Shown here: piece by piece, positions 8,613 through 18,048 of the stretch
Numbering within the stretch: position 1 is the stretch's first letter
Layout: each line of letters opens with the position of its first letter
Source of the DNA: Angomonas deanei
Taxonomy: Eukaryota > Euglenozoa > Kinetoplastea > Trypanosomatida > Trypanosomatidae
Length of the DNA stretch: 64,000 nucleotides
Assembly: GCA_903995115.1 (NCBI GenBank)
Contig: LR877152.1
Span: 62,001-126,000, forward strand
Reading direction: 5' to 3'
The notes under the pieces: generated by a model
Seen by the model: only the letters and a program-made list of their open reading frames with translations
Told to the model about the DNA's origin: nothing
Databases searched by the model: none
Position numbers and translations under genes: made by a program

Positions 8613-10179
8613 ATGACTCGAGTTTTTCGAAAGGCCAGCCGATTCACGGCTGGTGTCGTCTGTGGGTCTGCGGTGCTCGGGGGAGGCGTCTTGCTGCCCC
8701 CCAAGGAACAACTGCCAAGCGCTCTTCTCCCCACCAGAGTCTTACTGGAAGGTATGGGTCGTGTATTCCGGTGTGCTGTGGTGGGTGCACAAATCTTTAC
8801 GGACTACACGTTCAGTTTGAGGGGGGAGGATGATCAGGAAGAAGTGGGACGTGGTACACACGCGGTGTGCGCAGCGATTAGTGGGCCTTGCCGAGACGAA
8901 CGGCGGACTGTATGTGAAGGCAGGCCAAATCTTTGCCAATATGAGTCACATTCTCCCCTACCAGTTCTGTCATGAAATGGCGGTTCTGCAAGACTCCGTT
9001 AGGAAAAAGCCGTTTAGTGAGATTGTGGCGGTGCTGCAAAAGGACCTTGGGAAACCTTTGGAAAGCGTATTTTCCTCCATTGATCCTGAGCCTATCGCTG
9101 CCGCTTCGTTAGCCCAGGTACACCGGGCGCATCTCTTGTCTGAAAACGTGGATGTGGCGGTCAAGGTGCAATACATTGACATTGCGCAGCGGTTCCACGG
9201 TGATATGGCTACCATTGATTTGATGCTGCGTATCGCGGGCTCCTTGTTTCCCGGATTTGACTTGGGTCAGATTATTACAAAACTGAATGACACCGTGGCG
9301 GCGGAGTTAGACTTTAGAATTGAGGCCTCCAACTGCGATAGGGCGGCGGCGGACTTGAAGAAGGGCGGATTTGGCAGTCGCGTCGTGTGCCCACAACTCT
9401 TTTGGGACTACACGACCAAGCGCGTGCTGGTGTCTCGCTTTGTGCTGAATGCGGTCAAGATTTCGGACCGCGCCGGGATCGAGGCGCTCGGTTTGAACGC
9501 TTCCAAAGTTGCTTCGGATTTCTTTGAGGCGATTGCCTACCAAATATTTACGACCGGTTTTTTTCATGGCGATCCACACGCAGGAAACGTATTGGTGCAC
9601 AAGCTCAGTAACGGCTCTCCCCAGGTAGTGCTTTTGGATTTCGGTCTTTGTGCCGAGATGAACCCCACGCAAAGACGGGAAATGAGCGACATATGGACCG
9701 CCTGCACAACGAGAAATAGCGCAAAACTCAAGGCAATATCGGAGCGGTACAACTGTGACGATTATGAGCTGTTCGCCTCCTGCTTCCTGCAGCACCCCTA
9801 TTCGTTCTACTCACCTGGAAAAGGGCGCCTTATGAGCAAAGAAATCCAAGAGAGCATGCGGGATACGGTCAAGTATAAAATGACGGAGGTAAACACCATT
9901 GTGTCGTCCCTACCAAAGGAGTACACCTTAGTGCTGCGGAGTATTATGGCGACCAAAGCGATCAACCGCGAGCTGGGCGACGTGGTCAACCGTCCGATAA
10001 AGATGCTGAAATATTCCCTCAAAACATCACACGAAGATATCCCAGTGTTAAAGTTGAAATACATGATGGCCAAGGCCTGGGTGATGGAACTGTACTCTTC
10101 CCTCGTGATGGGGTTGATTAAGTGGAGCTCCCCGGAGCTGGCGGCGAGCCTGGAAGGCCCCGCCTTTGTCAGCGGATAA
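8613..10179 (+). CDS. ABC1/ADCK/UbiB-family atypical kinase, split by an apparent frameshift
   Basis: The N-terminus starts at ATG 8613 in one frame; the conserved body continues in the next frame to 10179, giving about 521 residues if joined. The body shows the UbiB signature: the KxGQ motif (YVKAGQ), an Ala-rich nucleotide loop (AAASLAQVHRA) in place of a Gly-rich one, the lysine of AVKVQY, ExD (AELDF), FHGDPHAGNVLV for the catalytic loop and LLDFG for metal binding. Such proteins act in mitochondria or plastids, some supporting coenzyme Q synthesis (COQ8) and others (ADCK1/2/5) in mitochondrial lipid or dynamics roles. The hydrophobic N-terminus fits mitochondrial targeting. The frame changes close to 8821-8850; one extra G in the G6 run at 8821-8826 would explain it. 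The exact ADCK subgroup is uncertain, with ADCK1/5-like my best guess. Confidence 0.88.
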
Positions 10180-10486
10180 TCGCACATATTTAAATTCCTT
10201 TTTTTTTTCTTGATGTCATCCTTTTAATGGATACAATAATAAATATCCTCACGCACTGACGCATTGACTCGAGGGAAACTGTTCACATATTAGCGAAATT
10301 TTTGTTTTGGTTTTCCTTGTAGAAGGGACTTTTTCTATTGAAGTGTAGCATTTCGTAAGTCGTCACTCCCTTTATTCTCTTCAACACGCTCTCTCGCTCT
10401 CATTTTTTTTTTTTTCCTCTAAGGAACGTTTCTTAGTGTAGGACAGCGTCGTCATTTATCTACTTCGTCCGTAGAAGAACGAGGAA
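10180..10486 (+). other. Intergenic region with pyrimidine tract and acceptor AG
   Basis: No gene is visible in these 307 bases. A pyrimidine tract from 10389 to 10420 (including T-run 10403-10415) is followed by AG at 10422-10423, 64 bases before the next ATG. The rest is AT-rich and likely 3' UTR of the kinase gene. Confidence 0.55.
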
Positions 10487-11278
10487 ATGAAAAGAAGTTG
10501 TGTAGCGCTGGTAGCCCCTTGGGTGCCCGGTGCGCGGATGGACAACAAGGTCACCATGCCTCCCCCGCCTGGTGGGGAGGTTGGTGGACAGTTCGGGGTT
10601 TCGGTTGGGTACAGTGATAGACTGGCGAAAACACCGTACTGGAAAAGAATGGCGCTGTCCAACTATTCGCTCCGAATGAAGGAGAATGAAACGCGCTATC
10701 CCATGAGCCACTACAGACCTGGCGAGTACGATATACGGTACACCGTCACCCCCTATCCCGACCATATCAAGCACCGACCCTTCCTTGAAGTTGGCGAGCC
10801 GCGTCAAATACCTCTAGTGAAGATTCCAGTCCTATTCCTAGTCAACTTGTTCAATGAAGAAAAGGGAGTTTGGTTCGGAAAGAAACATGAAACCGTGTAC
10901 GTTTCACGTGACTTTGCCAGGGAGGAGTTGATTCCCCAGCGCTACGCGATTTATGCCACCGAGGAGGCGTACCGAGCCGTCGGCCTTCCCGTTATTCGTC
11001 ATGCGATCCACGAGGAGATTCCCAAGACGGCGCACGACTACAAGAAATTGCTGGAGAAGCAGAGTTACAACGAGGAGAGGTGGAAGTACAGCGTGGAGTA
11101 TCTGTTTCGTAGGTACGAGGCAGGACCACCCCAATTGCTCGATAAGTCAGAGGATGACTGGGACGGCGTCGAGGAGCTCGCTGCTTCGGAGGGAGGTGCA
11201 GGCGGAAGCGGAGACCAAGTGGCGAAACGCAAAGGACCCATTAAACAAAGAAAGGCTAGGAAAATCAAACTGTTCTAA
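10487..11278 (+). CDS. Probable mitochondrial ribosomal protein bL9m
   Basis: A 263-residue protein. The central part reads IPVLFLVNLFNEEKG, then VWFGKKHETVYVSRDFAREELIPQRYAIYATEEA. This matches the bL9 N-domain pattern in which a lysine/glycine turn (GkkG) is followed by a basic segment R-N-Y-L-I-P and A-x-x-A-T. The N-terminus (MKRSCVALVAPWVPGAR) could be a mitochondrial presequence. Extra flanking sequence before and after the L9-like core, and a Lys/Arg-rich C-terminus (KQRKARKIKLF), fit the enlarged proteins of kinetoplastid mitoribosomes. The usual second L9 domain is not evident. The assignment rests on one motif region, so some doubt remains. Confidence 0.65.
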   Translation: MKRSCVALVAPWVPGARMDNKVTMPPPPGGEVGGQFGVSVGYSDRLAKTPYWKRMALSNYSLRMKENETRYPMSHYRPGEYDIRYTVTPYPDHIKHRPFLEVGEPRQIPLVKIPVLFLVNLFNEEKGVWFGKKHETVYVSRDFAREELIPQRYAIYATEEAYRAVGLPVIRHAIHEEIPKTAHDYKKLLEKQSYNEERWKYSVEYLFRRYEAGPPQLLDKSEDDWDGVEELAASEGGAGGSGDQVAKRKGPIKQRKARKIKLF

Positions 11279-11471
11279 AAAGCTGGGAGCGTTTTTCCTT
11301 TTTAAGTAGCATACACACGTCTATAGTTGTTTTTCATAATTGAGCCACCGCTTGTGTTGCTTGGCGATTGAATTCACGAATTTAGAAAAAACCACTACAG
11401 CATTGCACGGATACATTTTTTGCTCTTGTCCTTTCTCTCGTATTTTATTAGAAGTGTACCACTTTTGCTAA

Positions 11472-11816
11472 ATGAGTAGCGTGTATCAAAACTTGGTGAG
11501 CGCCGCCAAAAGAAACCCCTCCGCGGGGATTGTGTTTGGAACAGGGGTGCTCATGTTTATTACGTACTGGTACTATGCTAGTTCCACCCGCCGAATTTTG
11601 CTTCAAAATCAAATCGAGTGCCAAACCATAGCGGCCAAGGCTTTTCAGGAATGCCGTGAGTTGATCAAAAGCGGCGAGGAGTGCTGGGCGATGGATATAC
11701 GGTCGCGCGACGCCCAGGTGCGCAGACTGGAGCTCCAAAATGTGGAGCAAACGCGAAGCGTGGGAAGGTTAGGATCTGCCATGAAAACGTGCCTCATCCA
11801 AAACGACAAGCAGTAG
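11472..11816 (+). CDS. Small single-pass membrane protein, unknown
   Basis: A 114-residue protein with one hydrophobic segment near residues 18-36 (AGIVFGTGVLMFITYWYYAS), then a helical, charged C-terminal region with three cysteines (ECQTIA, FQECRELI, EECWAMD) that could form an amphipathic or coiled helix. The ATG at 11472 is the first after the upstream pyrimidine stretch (11428-11470). Its size and single N-proximal membrane anchor resemble small mitochondrial inner- or outer-membrane subunits, but I recognise no family. Confidence 0.65.
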   Translation: MSSVYQNLVSAAKRNPSAGIVFGTGVLMFITYWYYASSTRRILLQNQIECQTIAAKAFQECRELIKSGEECWAMDIRSRDAQVRRLELQNVEQTRSVGRLGSAMKTCLIQNDKQ

Positions 11817-11950
11817 GAAATACGAGGAATTTTCTTTTTTGAATAATGTTTGTTTCATTCCATCTCCTTAGTTCCTTTTTTTTTTTTTTGCTCTGTTTCG
11901 CTGTATTTTTGTTGTGTTTTTTAATGGCTTTATTACTACTATTATTGCAC

Positions 11951-11990
11951 CTCTGTTCTTTTTTTGTTTTTTATCGCCCCCTTTCCTGAG
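11951..11990 (+). promoter_or_regulatory. Pyrimidine tract and AG, candidate trans-splice acceptor
   Basis: T/C-rich sequence ends in CCTGAG (AG 11989-11990), 20 bases before the ATG at 12011. A T-run at 11876-11889 lies further upstream. Confidence 0.5.
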
Positions 11991-12010
11991 CAAACTTACC
12001 TCCATACTCA

Positions 12011-13238
12011 ATGAGTAATAGAAAAAAATACGACCCAGACAAATGGGAGCCTCTCCCTAGCGAGACGAAGGAAAAAGACGTCCCGAAACCAAAGTCAAAG
12101 TTTCAGAAGAGGTTTGAAAATAGAACGACTCTTATTACGAAAACGGGATCTATCCCTAATGAGTACGTCCCGCCCTCCATCGAGCCTAGCACGGTACAAC
12201 AGGGAATGGGAGAGGGAGGAGAGCAAAACCATAGCCCGGTCAAAACAAAACCCAAACAAGTTCCCGTGGTGCCACCTGCCGTTGCTGGCGGTCGAGACAA
12301 CAGAGTTCCCACGTCGCCGGCAGAAACGGCAGAGGTCGTACAGGTGGAGGAAGTGACGCCAGTTAGGGAAGGAGGCGGGGCCCTCCGCGGAATCCCGAAA
12401 GAATCACCGAGTCGAGGACGAGGGACCCAAAACTAGTGCTGTGACTAAAGGAAAGGTACCACTAGCAAAGGAGGAAAATGGACCGGGGCGAAAAGGGCGG
12501 GATAGACCTAAGAAGGAGGTGAATCCCCCAAAACCAACCGAAATAGAAGCTCCCAAGAAGAAGAAGAGCCCAAAACCTAAGCCGAAACCCACTTCTGCCC
12601 CAGTTGCCCGTGTGGCAGACAAGTCTCCAGATGAGGACGGAGATGGCGGTACAACCACGGGTTATGTACCTTACACTCTGCAGGATTATCAGTCTTTGAA
12701 GGAGAAGGTGTCCAATGAAAAACTTGGCGGGTTGGGACCGGCGGACACCGACGAGCAACGAATAGCGCGGGAAAGAAAAAAGCGGCAACAAGAGTACGGG
12801 GCGAAGGCAAGCAAAATAGCAAGAGAGAAAATTGCACAAGAGGCACAACAACGAACCTCTGTCGTGTCGGACCGCGGAAGTGTCGTCACCCTGGGTGAGT
12901 CAGTGAGTGATGAGCCGGACGTGGTCTCGCCAGTGGCACGAGCACACACCCCTCAGAGCCGCAAAAGCGTTCAGCCGGTTCGTCAACCACCTACAAAAAA
13001 GCATCTTGCTGCCGTGGAGCGGCGTGACCGGGCCCTCGCGTACGCCCGCAACTTACCTCCTGTGCCCACGCAAGCTAAAAAAGAGCGTCCCAGTGTCGTT
13101 GATGTGAATATAGGGGACGATGACACTGCCTCATCCCACTCTAGTTTCGAAGAAAACCAAAAAATGTTGGATTTGGAGGCGAAACACAGACAGAATATGG
13201 CAACCGTTGAGGCCATTCGTCGACAATTGCGTGCATAA
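12011..13238 (+). CDS. Basic, Lys/Pro-rich protein with a DYxxLK...LGGLGP motif, split by an apparent frameshift
   Basis: The first frame (ATG 12011) ends at 12436. The following frame has no ATG or splice signal of its own, is open upstream past 12360 and runs to 13238; joined they give about 408 residues. Low-complexity Lys/Pro/Glu-rich sequence fills the first 200 residues. The conserved-looking part is YVPYTLQDYQSLK, about fifteen residues, then LGGLGPADTDEQRIARER and KRQQEYGAKASKIA, followed by a Ser/Thr/Pro linker and a C-terminal helix. A DYxxLK plus LGGLGP plus basic-helix arrangement reminds me of cilia-associated proteins such as JHY, but I cannot confirm this. One extra G in the G4 run at 12377-12380 would account for the shift. 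Confidence 0.6.
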
Positions 13239-13390
13239 CGCCCGCAACCCAAGCATTTTCAGATTAACTCCCCATTGTTTTATTGTATATTACATGTAAA
13301 TTCATCTGTTGTTACCGATGTCACACTTGTTTTAGGTCGTCTTCATACTCGACAAAATATGTGGTGATTTGCTGCAACGACACTCTTCCA

Positions 13391-14686
13391 ATGCGTACTA
13401 TCCCTACTCCACCCTCATACCCTTTTCACAAGTCATTCATGTCGCATAATTACGAAATCAACGCCTTAAAGGCGCGTATCCTAGTGCTAGGAACTTCCAT
13501 CCTGAACATGTCGGCGGCAGCCCTCCAGGAAGTGGAGGAGATAGCGAAAGAGCGAGACGCCGATTTGATAGGAGCTCACGCAAAGATTAAAACTCAGGCG
13601 AGACCGAAGAAAACGACCCCTGTAAAAAAGAAGAGCACAGATAGCAAACCGGAAAAGGCCATTAGCAAGCCGTCCACGGCGAAGCAAAGCGGTCCAACCC
13701 CTCAAAAGAAGCGTACCCCTAAAAAAAAGGCGGCCGGAGAATCCCCTGCCATGAAGAAAGAGCCATCCCATGAGGAGATGCCGGATAACTCAGAGATGGA
13801 GGCTTCTCCCGTTTTGTTACAGACCGTACTCGACGGAGCCCCGGCGTATGTTAGGCTGGAAGAGATGGTGCACGCTCAAAAAGAGGTGGAGTCGGTTGCC
13901 CTGTTTGGGAGAAAGGCCCCCGAGGGAGGTTTGTGCGACGGCTGCGACTCGCACTACTATGACGTTCACTATATTTACAAGAACAATGAGTTGTTGGAAA
14001 CCCCCGGCAGCTCGACGTCGTGGGGCGAAGACAATGTTAGCGACGGTGTGGTGTACGCCAAATCCTGTTTCAACAATTGCTGTAGTGAACATCGCCCCTT
14101 CACAAAGAAGCACGAAGATGTGGACAGCAACTTGATGGTGGTAGATTTCTCGTCCGTCTCCAACGCGTCCAATCACCCTTCCACCTCTTATCGCGCCTTT
14201 AGCGAGCACGTGGACGCGGAAAATTTATCGTCGGAGGTGCACTCTAGGATTGAACTGCTGGAGGATTGGCAGAGGTCGCGACAGGCCAACGTCGCCTATC
14301 ACCTGAAGAACAGAAGGAGATCGTCGGTGGCACAGGGGTTTGGCGCCACGGAATTTTACTACTCGGCGCGACTTGACCCGCCCAACCCGCCGCTAAAACA
14401 GCGGGAGGGAAGTGTGGATGTCTCGAGCTCCGTCTCCCAGCAGCCGAGCGACGCCTCACAGGGACGGTGTGTAACGTACGACGTATTGCTTACCATTGGC
14501 GGGAAGTCCTCACACGTGAAGCCACCGGAGAATAATACGCGCTTGCAGAAGGGCGAGTTTTTAGGATCTAACGAGCCACTCGAGGCGAAGCGGCTGGAAG
14601 TGGTCATCATGAATGGATATCCGCAAAAGGAAAGGAGACGGAACAGTTTTAGCGAAATGTCGGCGCCCGTCAAAATTATTGTATAA
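13391..14686 (+). CDS. Hypothetical protein with basic linker and Cys-containing core
   Basis: A 431-residue reading frame. The start is taken at ATG 13391; another in-frame ATG at 13439 is possible. The upstream in-frame extension contains the splice region and is rejected. Residues ~25-55 look helical (EINALKARILVLG, ALQEVEEIAKERDADLIG). A Lys/Pro/Thr/Ser-rich linker follows (residues ~65-130, for example KKRTPKKKAAGES). The C-terminal half holds the folded-looking part, with CDGCDSHYYDVHYIYK and SCFNNCCSEHRPF, whose cysteines and histidines could bind metal. No known domain is recognised. Confidence 0.6.
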   Translation: MRTIPTPPSYPFHKSFMSHNYEINALKARILVLGTSILNMSAAALQEVEEIAKERDADLIGAHAKIKTQARPKKTTPVKKKSTDSKPEKAISKPSTAKQSGPTPQKKRTPKKKAAGESPAMKKEPSHEEMPDNSEMEASPVLLQTVLDGAPAYVRLEEMVHAQKEVESVALFGRKAPEGGLCDGCDSHYYDVHYIYKNNELLETPGSSTSWGEDNVSDGVVYAKSCFNNCCSEHRPFTKKHEDVDSNLMVVDFSSVSNASNHPSTSYRAFSEHVDAENLSSEVHSRIELLEDWQRSRQANVAYHLKNRRRSSVAQGFGATEFYYSARLDPPNPPLKQREGSVDVSSSVSQQPSDASQGRCVTYDVLLTIGGKSSHVKPPENNTRLQKGEFLGSNEPLEAKRLEVVIMNGYPQKERRRNSFSEMSAPVKIIV

Positions 14687-14800
14687 TGTGTTTGGTCTCT
14701 GTATTTTTTTTTTTTTTTGTAAGAATGTGAAATCGTGCTTTGCAGTGCTGCGGATCGTATCTGTCTTTCAGATGTTTAAGGTTCATTATACACTAGAATC

Positions 14801-14846
14801 GTTCCTTCTCCCTTTCTCTCTCTTTTTTCTTTTTTGGTTTGTGCAG
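14801..14846 (+). promoter_or_regulatory. Pyrimidine tract and AG, candidate trans-splice acceptor
   Basis: A long CT/T-rich tract ends in GTGCAG (AG 14845-14846), 38 bases before the ATG at 14884. It supports that start over the longer upstream frame from 14839. Confidence 0.65.
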
Positions 14847-14883
14847 TAGTGAAAAGGTAGATAGTAGTGAAGTAGAATTGTCC

Positions 14884-16068
14884 ATGTTCCGTCGCGTTGC
14901 GCAGAAACATGTGATCGTAGGAGTGGCGCCCGCTTTATCGCCTGTCGTCGTAGCCGTGCGTTCCGTCAAGTTGCTAAACCCTATCGGCAAGCAAGGTAGT
15001 CAGCATTACGGTCTAGAACCAAAGATGGAAGCGGGAAAGGATGTGGGACTCAAACACACCGAAATGTATGACGGTTATACCGATGATTTCGGCGTGTTCA
15101 AGGAAGGCCCCCCGGTAGCCCTCCGACTAGAGTACGTGCGATCCCCCGATCACGGCTATTCGCAACACCTGCTGCAGAAGGATATCTGGTCACCTTTTCA
15201 GGTCGGGCGAGACATGATGCATTATACCCCATTTTACTATGACTGGCAAGGTTTTTCCAGTCGTGACTATTGGGGACACCGGAGCGGAACAAACCCCGGC
15301 AGCAAAGTCGTGATGGGACACTACCGGCGAGATGAGCTCCGGGAGTGGGGTAATCGGGTGATGGTGAACCACAAGCCGCAGAAAAAGGTTCCAAAGTGGC
15401 TCGCCTGTATCGCGCACATCCCACGAGATAAGTCTTTTATTGGATTTTTTCTCTACGCCAACGGTGCCTACGTTGCAGAGCTGCTGACCTACAAGCAACT
15501 TCCCCGTATAGTGTACAACAAGTCCTTTCAAGGGTTTATGCCAACTATTGGCCAAACCGTGTCGCTGAGCGAGGTGACCTACGGCAAAGAGATTCACTCG
15601 GTCGAAATGTACCCTGGCCATGGTGGTGTCATGTGCCGCTCCAGCGGGACGGCCGCCGTGGTGCTGAGAGGCTCCGAGCCCAATTTGGTTCCCCTGCTGC
15701 TGCCGTCGAAGGAGGTGCGACTGTTCGACAACAGCTGCCACGCGGTATTTGGCCGACGGGCCGGAGTCATGTACAGCTTGCAGCGCAATTTCGGGTCGCG
15801 GAATGTGGAGGCCAATATGCCCCACCGACCAAAAGTGCACTCAAAGACGAAGCGAGTGTCGAGTCACCCGGCTGGCGGTGGTAACGGTGGGTCCCCCAAC
15901 TTGTTAGTACCGCTTGACTGGCGCATCCACCCACGAAATAGTGTGAAGACCAAGTATTGGCTGTCTGGGTATATTCTCCGCGGTAGACAATACAACCGCA
16001 ACCAGACGGTGGCGGATTTGAAGACCAAGACGTATAGTTGGGCCAACCGAGACCCCGTCTACCGATAA
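14884..16068 (+). CDS. Mitochondrial ribosomal protein uL2m
   Basis: A 394-residue protein with the uL2 order of motifs. An OB-like region (KSFIGFFLYANGAYVAEL) comes first. The SH3-like C-domain follows, with EIHSVEMYPGHGGVMCRSSG, then LLLPSKEVRLFDNSCHAVFG, then a basic stretch and HPAGGGNGG, which corresponds to the peptidyl-transferase-proximal HPHGGGEG loop. The first ~150 residues and the last 60 are additions, as expected for kinetoplastid mitoribosomal proteins. The N-terminus (MFRRVAQKHVIVGVAPALSPVVVAVRS, given here only as a basic, hydrophobic stretch) fits a mitochondrial presequence. The start is set by the AG at 14845-14846. The loop keeps the first His but has Ala in place of the second. 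Confidence 0.9.
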   Translation: MFRRVAQKHVIVGVAPALSPVVVAVRSVKLLNPIGKQGSQHYGLEPKMEAGKDVGLKHTEMYDGYTDDFGVFKEGPPVALRLEYVRSPDHGYSQHLLQKDIWSPFQVGRDMMHYTPFYYDWQGFSSRDYWGHRSGTNPGSKVVMGHYRRDELREWGNRVMVNHKPQKKVPKWLACIAHIPRDKSFIGFFLYANGAYVAELLTYKQLPRIVYNKSFQGFMPTIGQTVSLSEVTYGKEIHSVEMYPGHGGVMCRSSGTAAVVLRGSEPNLVPLLLPSKEVRLFDNSCHAVFGRRAGVMYSLQRNFGSRNVEANMPHRPKVHSKTKRVSSHPAGGGNGGSPNLLVPLDWRIHPRNSVKTKYWLSGYILRGRQYNRNQTVADLKTKTYSWANRDPVYR

Positions 16069-16321
16069 ATAACAATAATAAACTCTTCACAAGTTGAGAA
16101 TTCACAGGAGGACAACACTTTTCCCTTCGGAGGGGTTATCCTTTCTCACATCTCAGTCTTTTTAAAATTTTCTTTTAAAGTAGGATGAATTAGTCGATTT
16201 CTTGTTTCCTTTTGACAAGCAATGTTTAAATATTTTGCTATTGGCGTTTGTGTTATGTGTTTGTTTTTACTGCTTTCATTTTTTCATCCTTCAGTTCTAC
16301 ACTTTAATTCCTTTCGATTCT

Positions 16322-16344
16322 CCTTTTTTTTTCCTACCCTATAG
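16322..16344 (+). promoter_or_regulatory. Pyrimidine tract and AG, candidate trans-splice acceptor
   Basis: T/C tract ending in CTATAG (AG 16343-16344), just 4 bases before the ATG at 16349. If used, the 5' UTR would be almost absent apart from the spliced leader; an upstream AG may be used instead. Confidence 0.45.
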
Positions 16345-16348
16345 AAAG

Positions 16349-16945
16349 ATGAACAATAGCCCCAAATCACATCTCTTACATAAATATGACACGTGCCGTA
16401 CCGCCTTCCTGTGCTGTGATATACAGGAAAGACTTCGTCTACACATTGCCAATTACACCGATGCTGTGCAAGTGTCTAACCACATGGTAAAGCTGCGCGA
16501 ATTATTAGGGCGAGATTGCACAGTTTTTCTGGCGACGGAGCACTACCCCGAAAAACTCGGACACACCGCAGGAGATATTCAACTTCCTGACGACGTGGTG
16601 GTGTCGGCCAAGTACTACCCCACGATGCTCACGGCGGACATACTGCCGTATATTGTAGGAGACCGCGATCGCGGGATCGAGCCGGTGCAACAGGTGGTAC
16701 TGTGGGGTCATGAGACCCACGTGTGCGTTATACACACGGCAGATGAGTTACTTCAAAGGGGAATACGCGTGGCCATCGCGGTGGACGGGTGCGCGGCACA
16801 GAAAGAACTGGACCACAGTACAGCGGTGTTGGCAATGAGCTCATGGGACGGTTTGCTGTTGTCCACAACTGGCAGCATTTGTATGCAACTTAGCAGGGGG
16901 GACGAGCGAATAATGAAGTCCATCCTTGATATTTTAAAATCGTAG
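16349..16945 (+). CDS. Isochorismatase-family hydrolase, copy 1
   Basis: A 198-residue cysteine hydrolase of the isochorismatase superfamily (ISOC1/2 type). The catalytic triad is visible: Asp24 in CCDIQE, Lys88 in VSAKYYPTML and Cys126 in LWGHETHVCV, with the family's non-proline cis-peptide region before the cysteine. TEHYPEKLGHT matches the substrate-loop consensus. Homologues are found in kinetoplastids, some mitochondrial, with undefined substrates. This gene is followed 235 bases later by a paralogue (17181-17786) with the same core motifs, so the two arose by tandem duplication. The start is the first ATG after the pyrimidine tract; the longer upstream frame is Phe/Leu-rich UTR translation. 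Confidence 0.88.
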   Translation: MNNSPKSHLLHKYDTCRTAFLCCDIQERLRLHIANYTDAVQVSNHMVKLRELLGRDCTVFLATEHYPEKLGHTAGDIQLPDDVVVSAKYYPTMLTADILPYIVGDRDRGIEPVQQVVLWGHETHVCVIHTADELLQRGIRVAIAVDGCAAQKELDHSTAVLAMSSWDGLLLSTTGSICMQLSRGDERIMKSILDILKS

Positions 16946-17180
16946 ACATCGTGGTCAGCGATGCCAACTTGTTCGACCGACTAAAAAAACAAACAAACAA
17001 TATAAAACTATATAGAGCTCATCGTCTGTGAATCTATTATTTCCCCTTCGTTATGTTCCACCGTTCATCAAGCGTGTGTTTGGGTCATTTTTCCTTTTCC
17101 CCCTCTTTTACGTAGACCAACGTCGGGTGTTTACATTTTCCGCAGAGCTAGAACTTCTCTCTTCACCTTTAAAAGTTGTC

Positions 17181-17786
17181 ATGATCAACCCTCGTTCTCA
17201 CATCTTGCAAAAGTGCACTTCATGTCGCACGGCGTTCTTCTGTTGCGACATTCAGGAAAAATTAGTCGATAAAATACCCAACTTTCAGAATGCAGTCAAA
17301 GTGTCGAATAAACTGTCTCGTTTGTACGAACAGTTGCCGCGGGAGCATTTCAGCTTTCTGGCTACCGAGCAATATCCGCAGGGCGTGGGACACCTGCACA
17401 AGGATATTATTTTACCCAAAGATGCGCCTGTCTTTGCGAAAATGACACCCTCGATGCTGACGAAGGATGTGGTCGATTATTTGAAATCCGACGGCAAGGA
17501 ACCAGTACAGCAGGTGGTACTGTGGGGGCACGAAACGCATGTGTGTATTTTACAGACGGCCGATGCCTTGCTGCAGCAGAACATACGGGTGGCGATCTGT
17601 TTGGATGGGTGTTCCGCACAGCGGAAAATCGACCACGACGCTGCCGTTCTGTCCATGTCTCGGTGGGACGGACTGGTCTTCTCGACCCCCATCGGGATTC
17701 TGCTACAGTTGACGCAGGGCGATGCCAGCTTGATGACAAAGGAAATGATGCGACTCGCTAAACCTGAGCCACATCAAGAATTATAA
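17181..17786 (+). CDS. Isochorismatase-family hydrolase, copy 2
   Basis: A 201-residue paralogue of the preceding gene. The triad is retained: Asp23 (CCDIQE), Lys87 (VFAKMTPSML) and Cys122 (LWGHETHVCI). Both copies share PVQQVVLWGHETHVC nearly word for word, plus CRTAF.CCDIQE and TEQYP/TEHYP, but differ in most surface positions. The duplication is therefore old and both copies appear to be under selection. The C-terminus (MMRLAKPEPHQEL) has no obvious peroxisomal/glycosomal PTS1. The AG right before the ATG (AAAAG, then TTGTC) and the CT-rich stretch at 17155-17168 are the likely acceptor region. Substrate unknown. Confidence 0.88.
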   Translation: MINPRSHILQKCTSCRTAFFCCDIQEKLVDKIPNFQNAVKVSNKLSRLYEQLPREHFSFLATEQYPQGVGHLHKDIILPKDAPVFAKMTPSMLTKDVVDYLKSDGKEPVQQVVLWGHETHVCILQTADALLQQNIRVAICLDGCSAQRKIDHDAAVLSMSRWDGLVFSTPIGILLQLTQGDASLMTKEMMRLAKPEPHQEL

Positions 17787-18048
17787 AACGTTTTTTTTCT
17801 TCTACTTCGAGTTTGCTTTCATCTTTCATTCATTTTATTTAGCGTTTATCTTTCTGATTTTTCTTCTTTTTCATATTAACAAACAAAAAGTGGTATCCGC
17901 ATTTGTTTGCGTTTGTTGACTGTTCTTTTGAGTCTTTTCGGTGAAACACCTCCCAAAAAAAAAACATTGCTCCTTTTCTACCCCACTCCTTTTTTTTTCG
18001 TACTACTCTAGTGATTGTCCGAAACCCACCAGCAGACCACCTTCTCCA

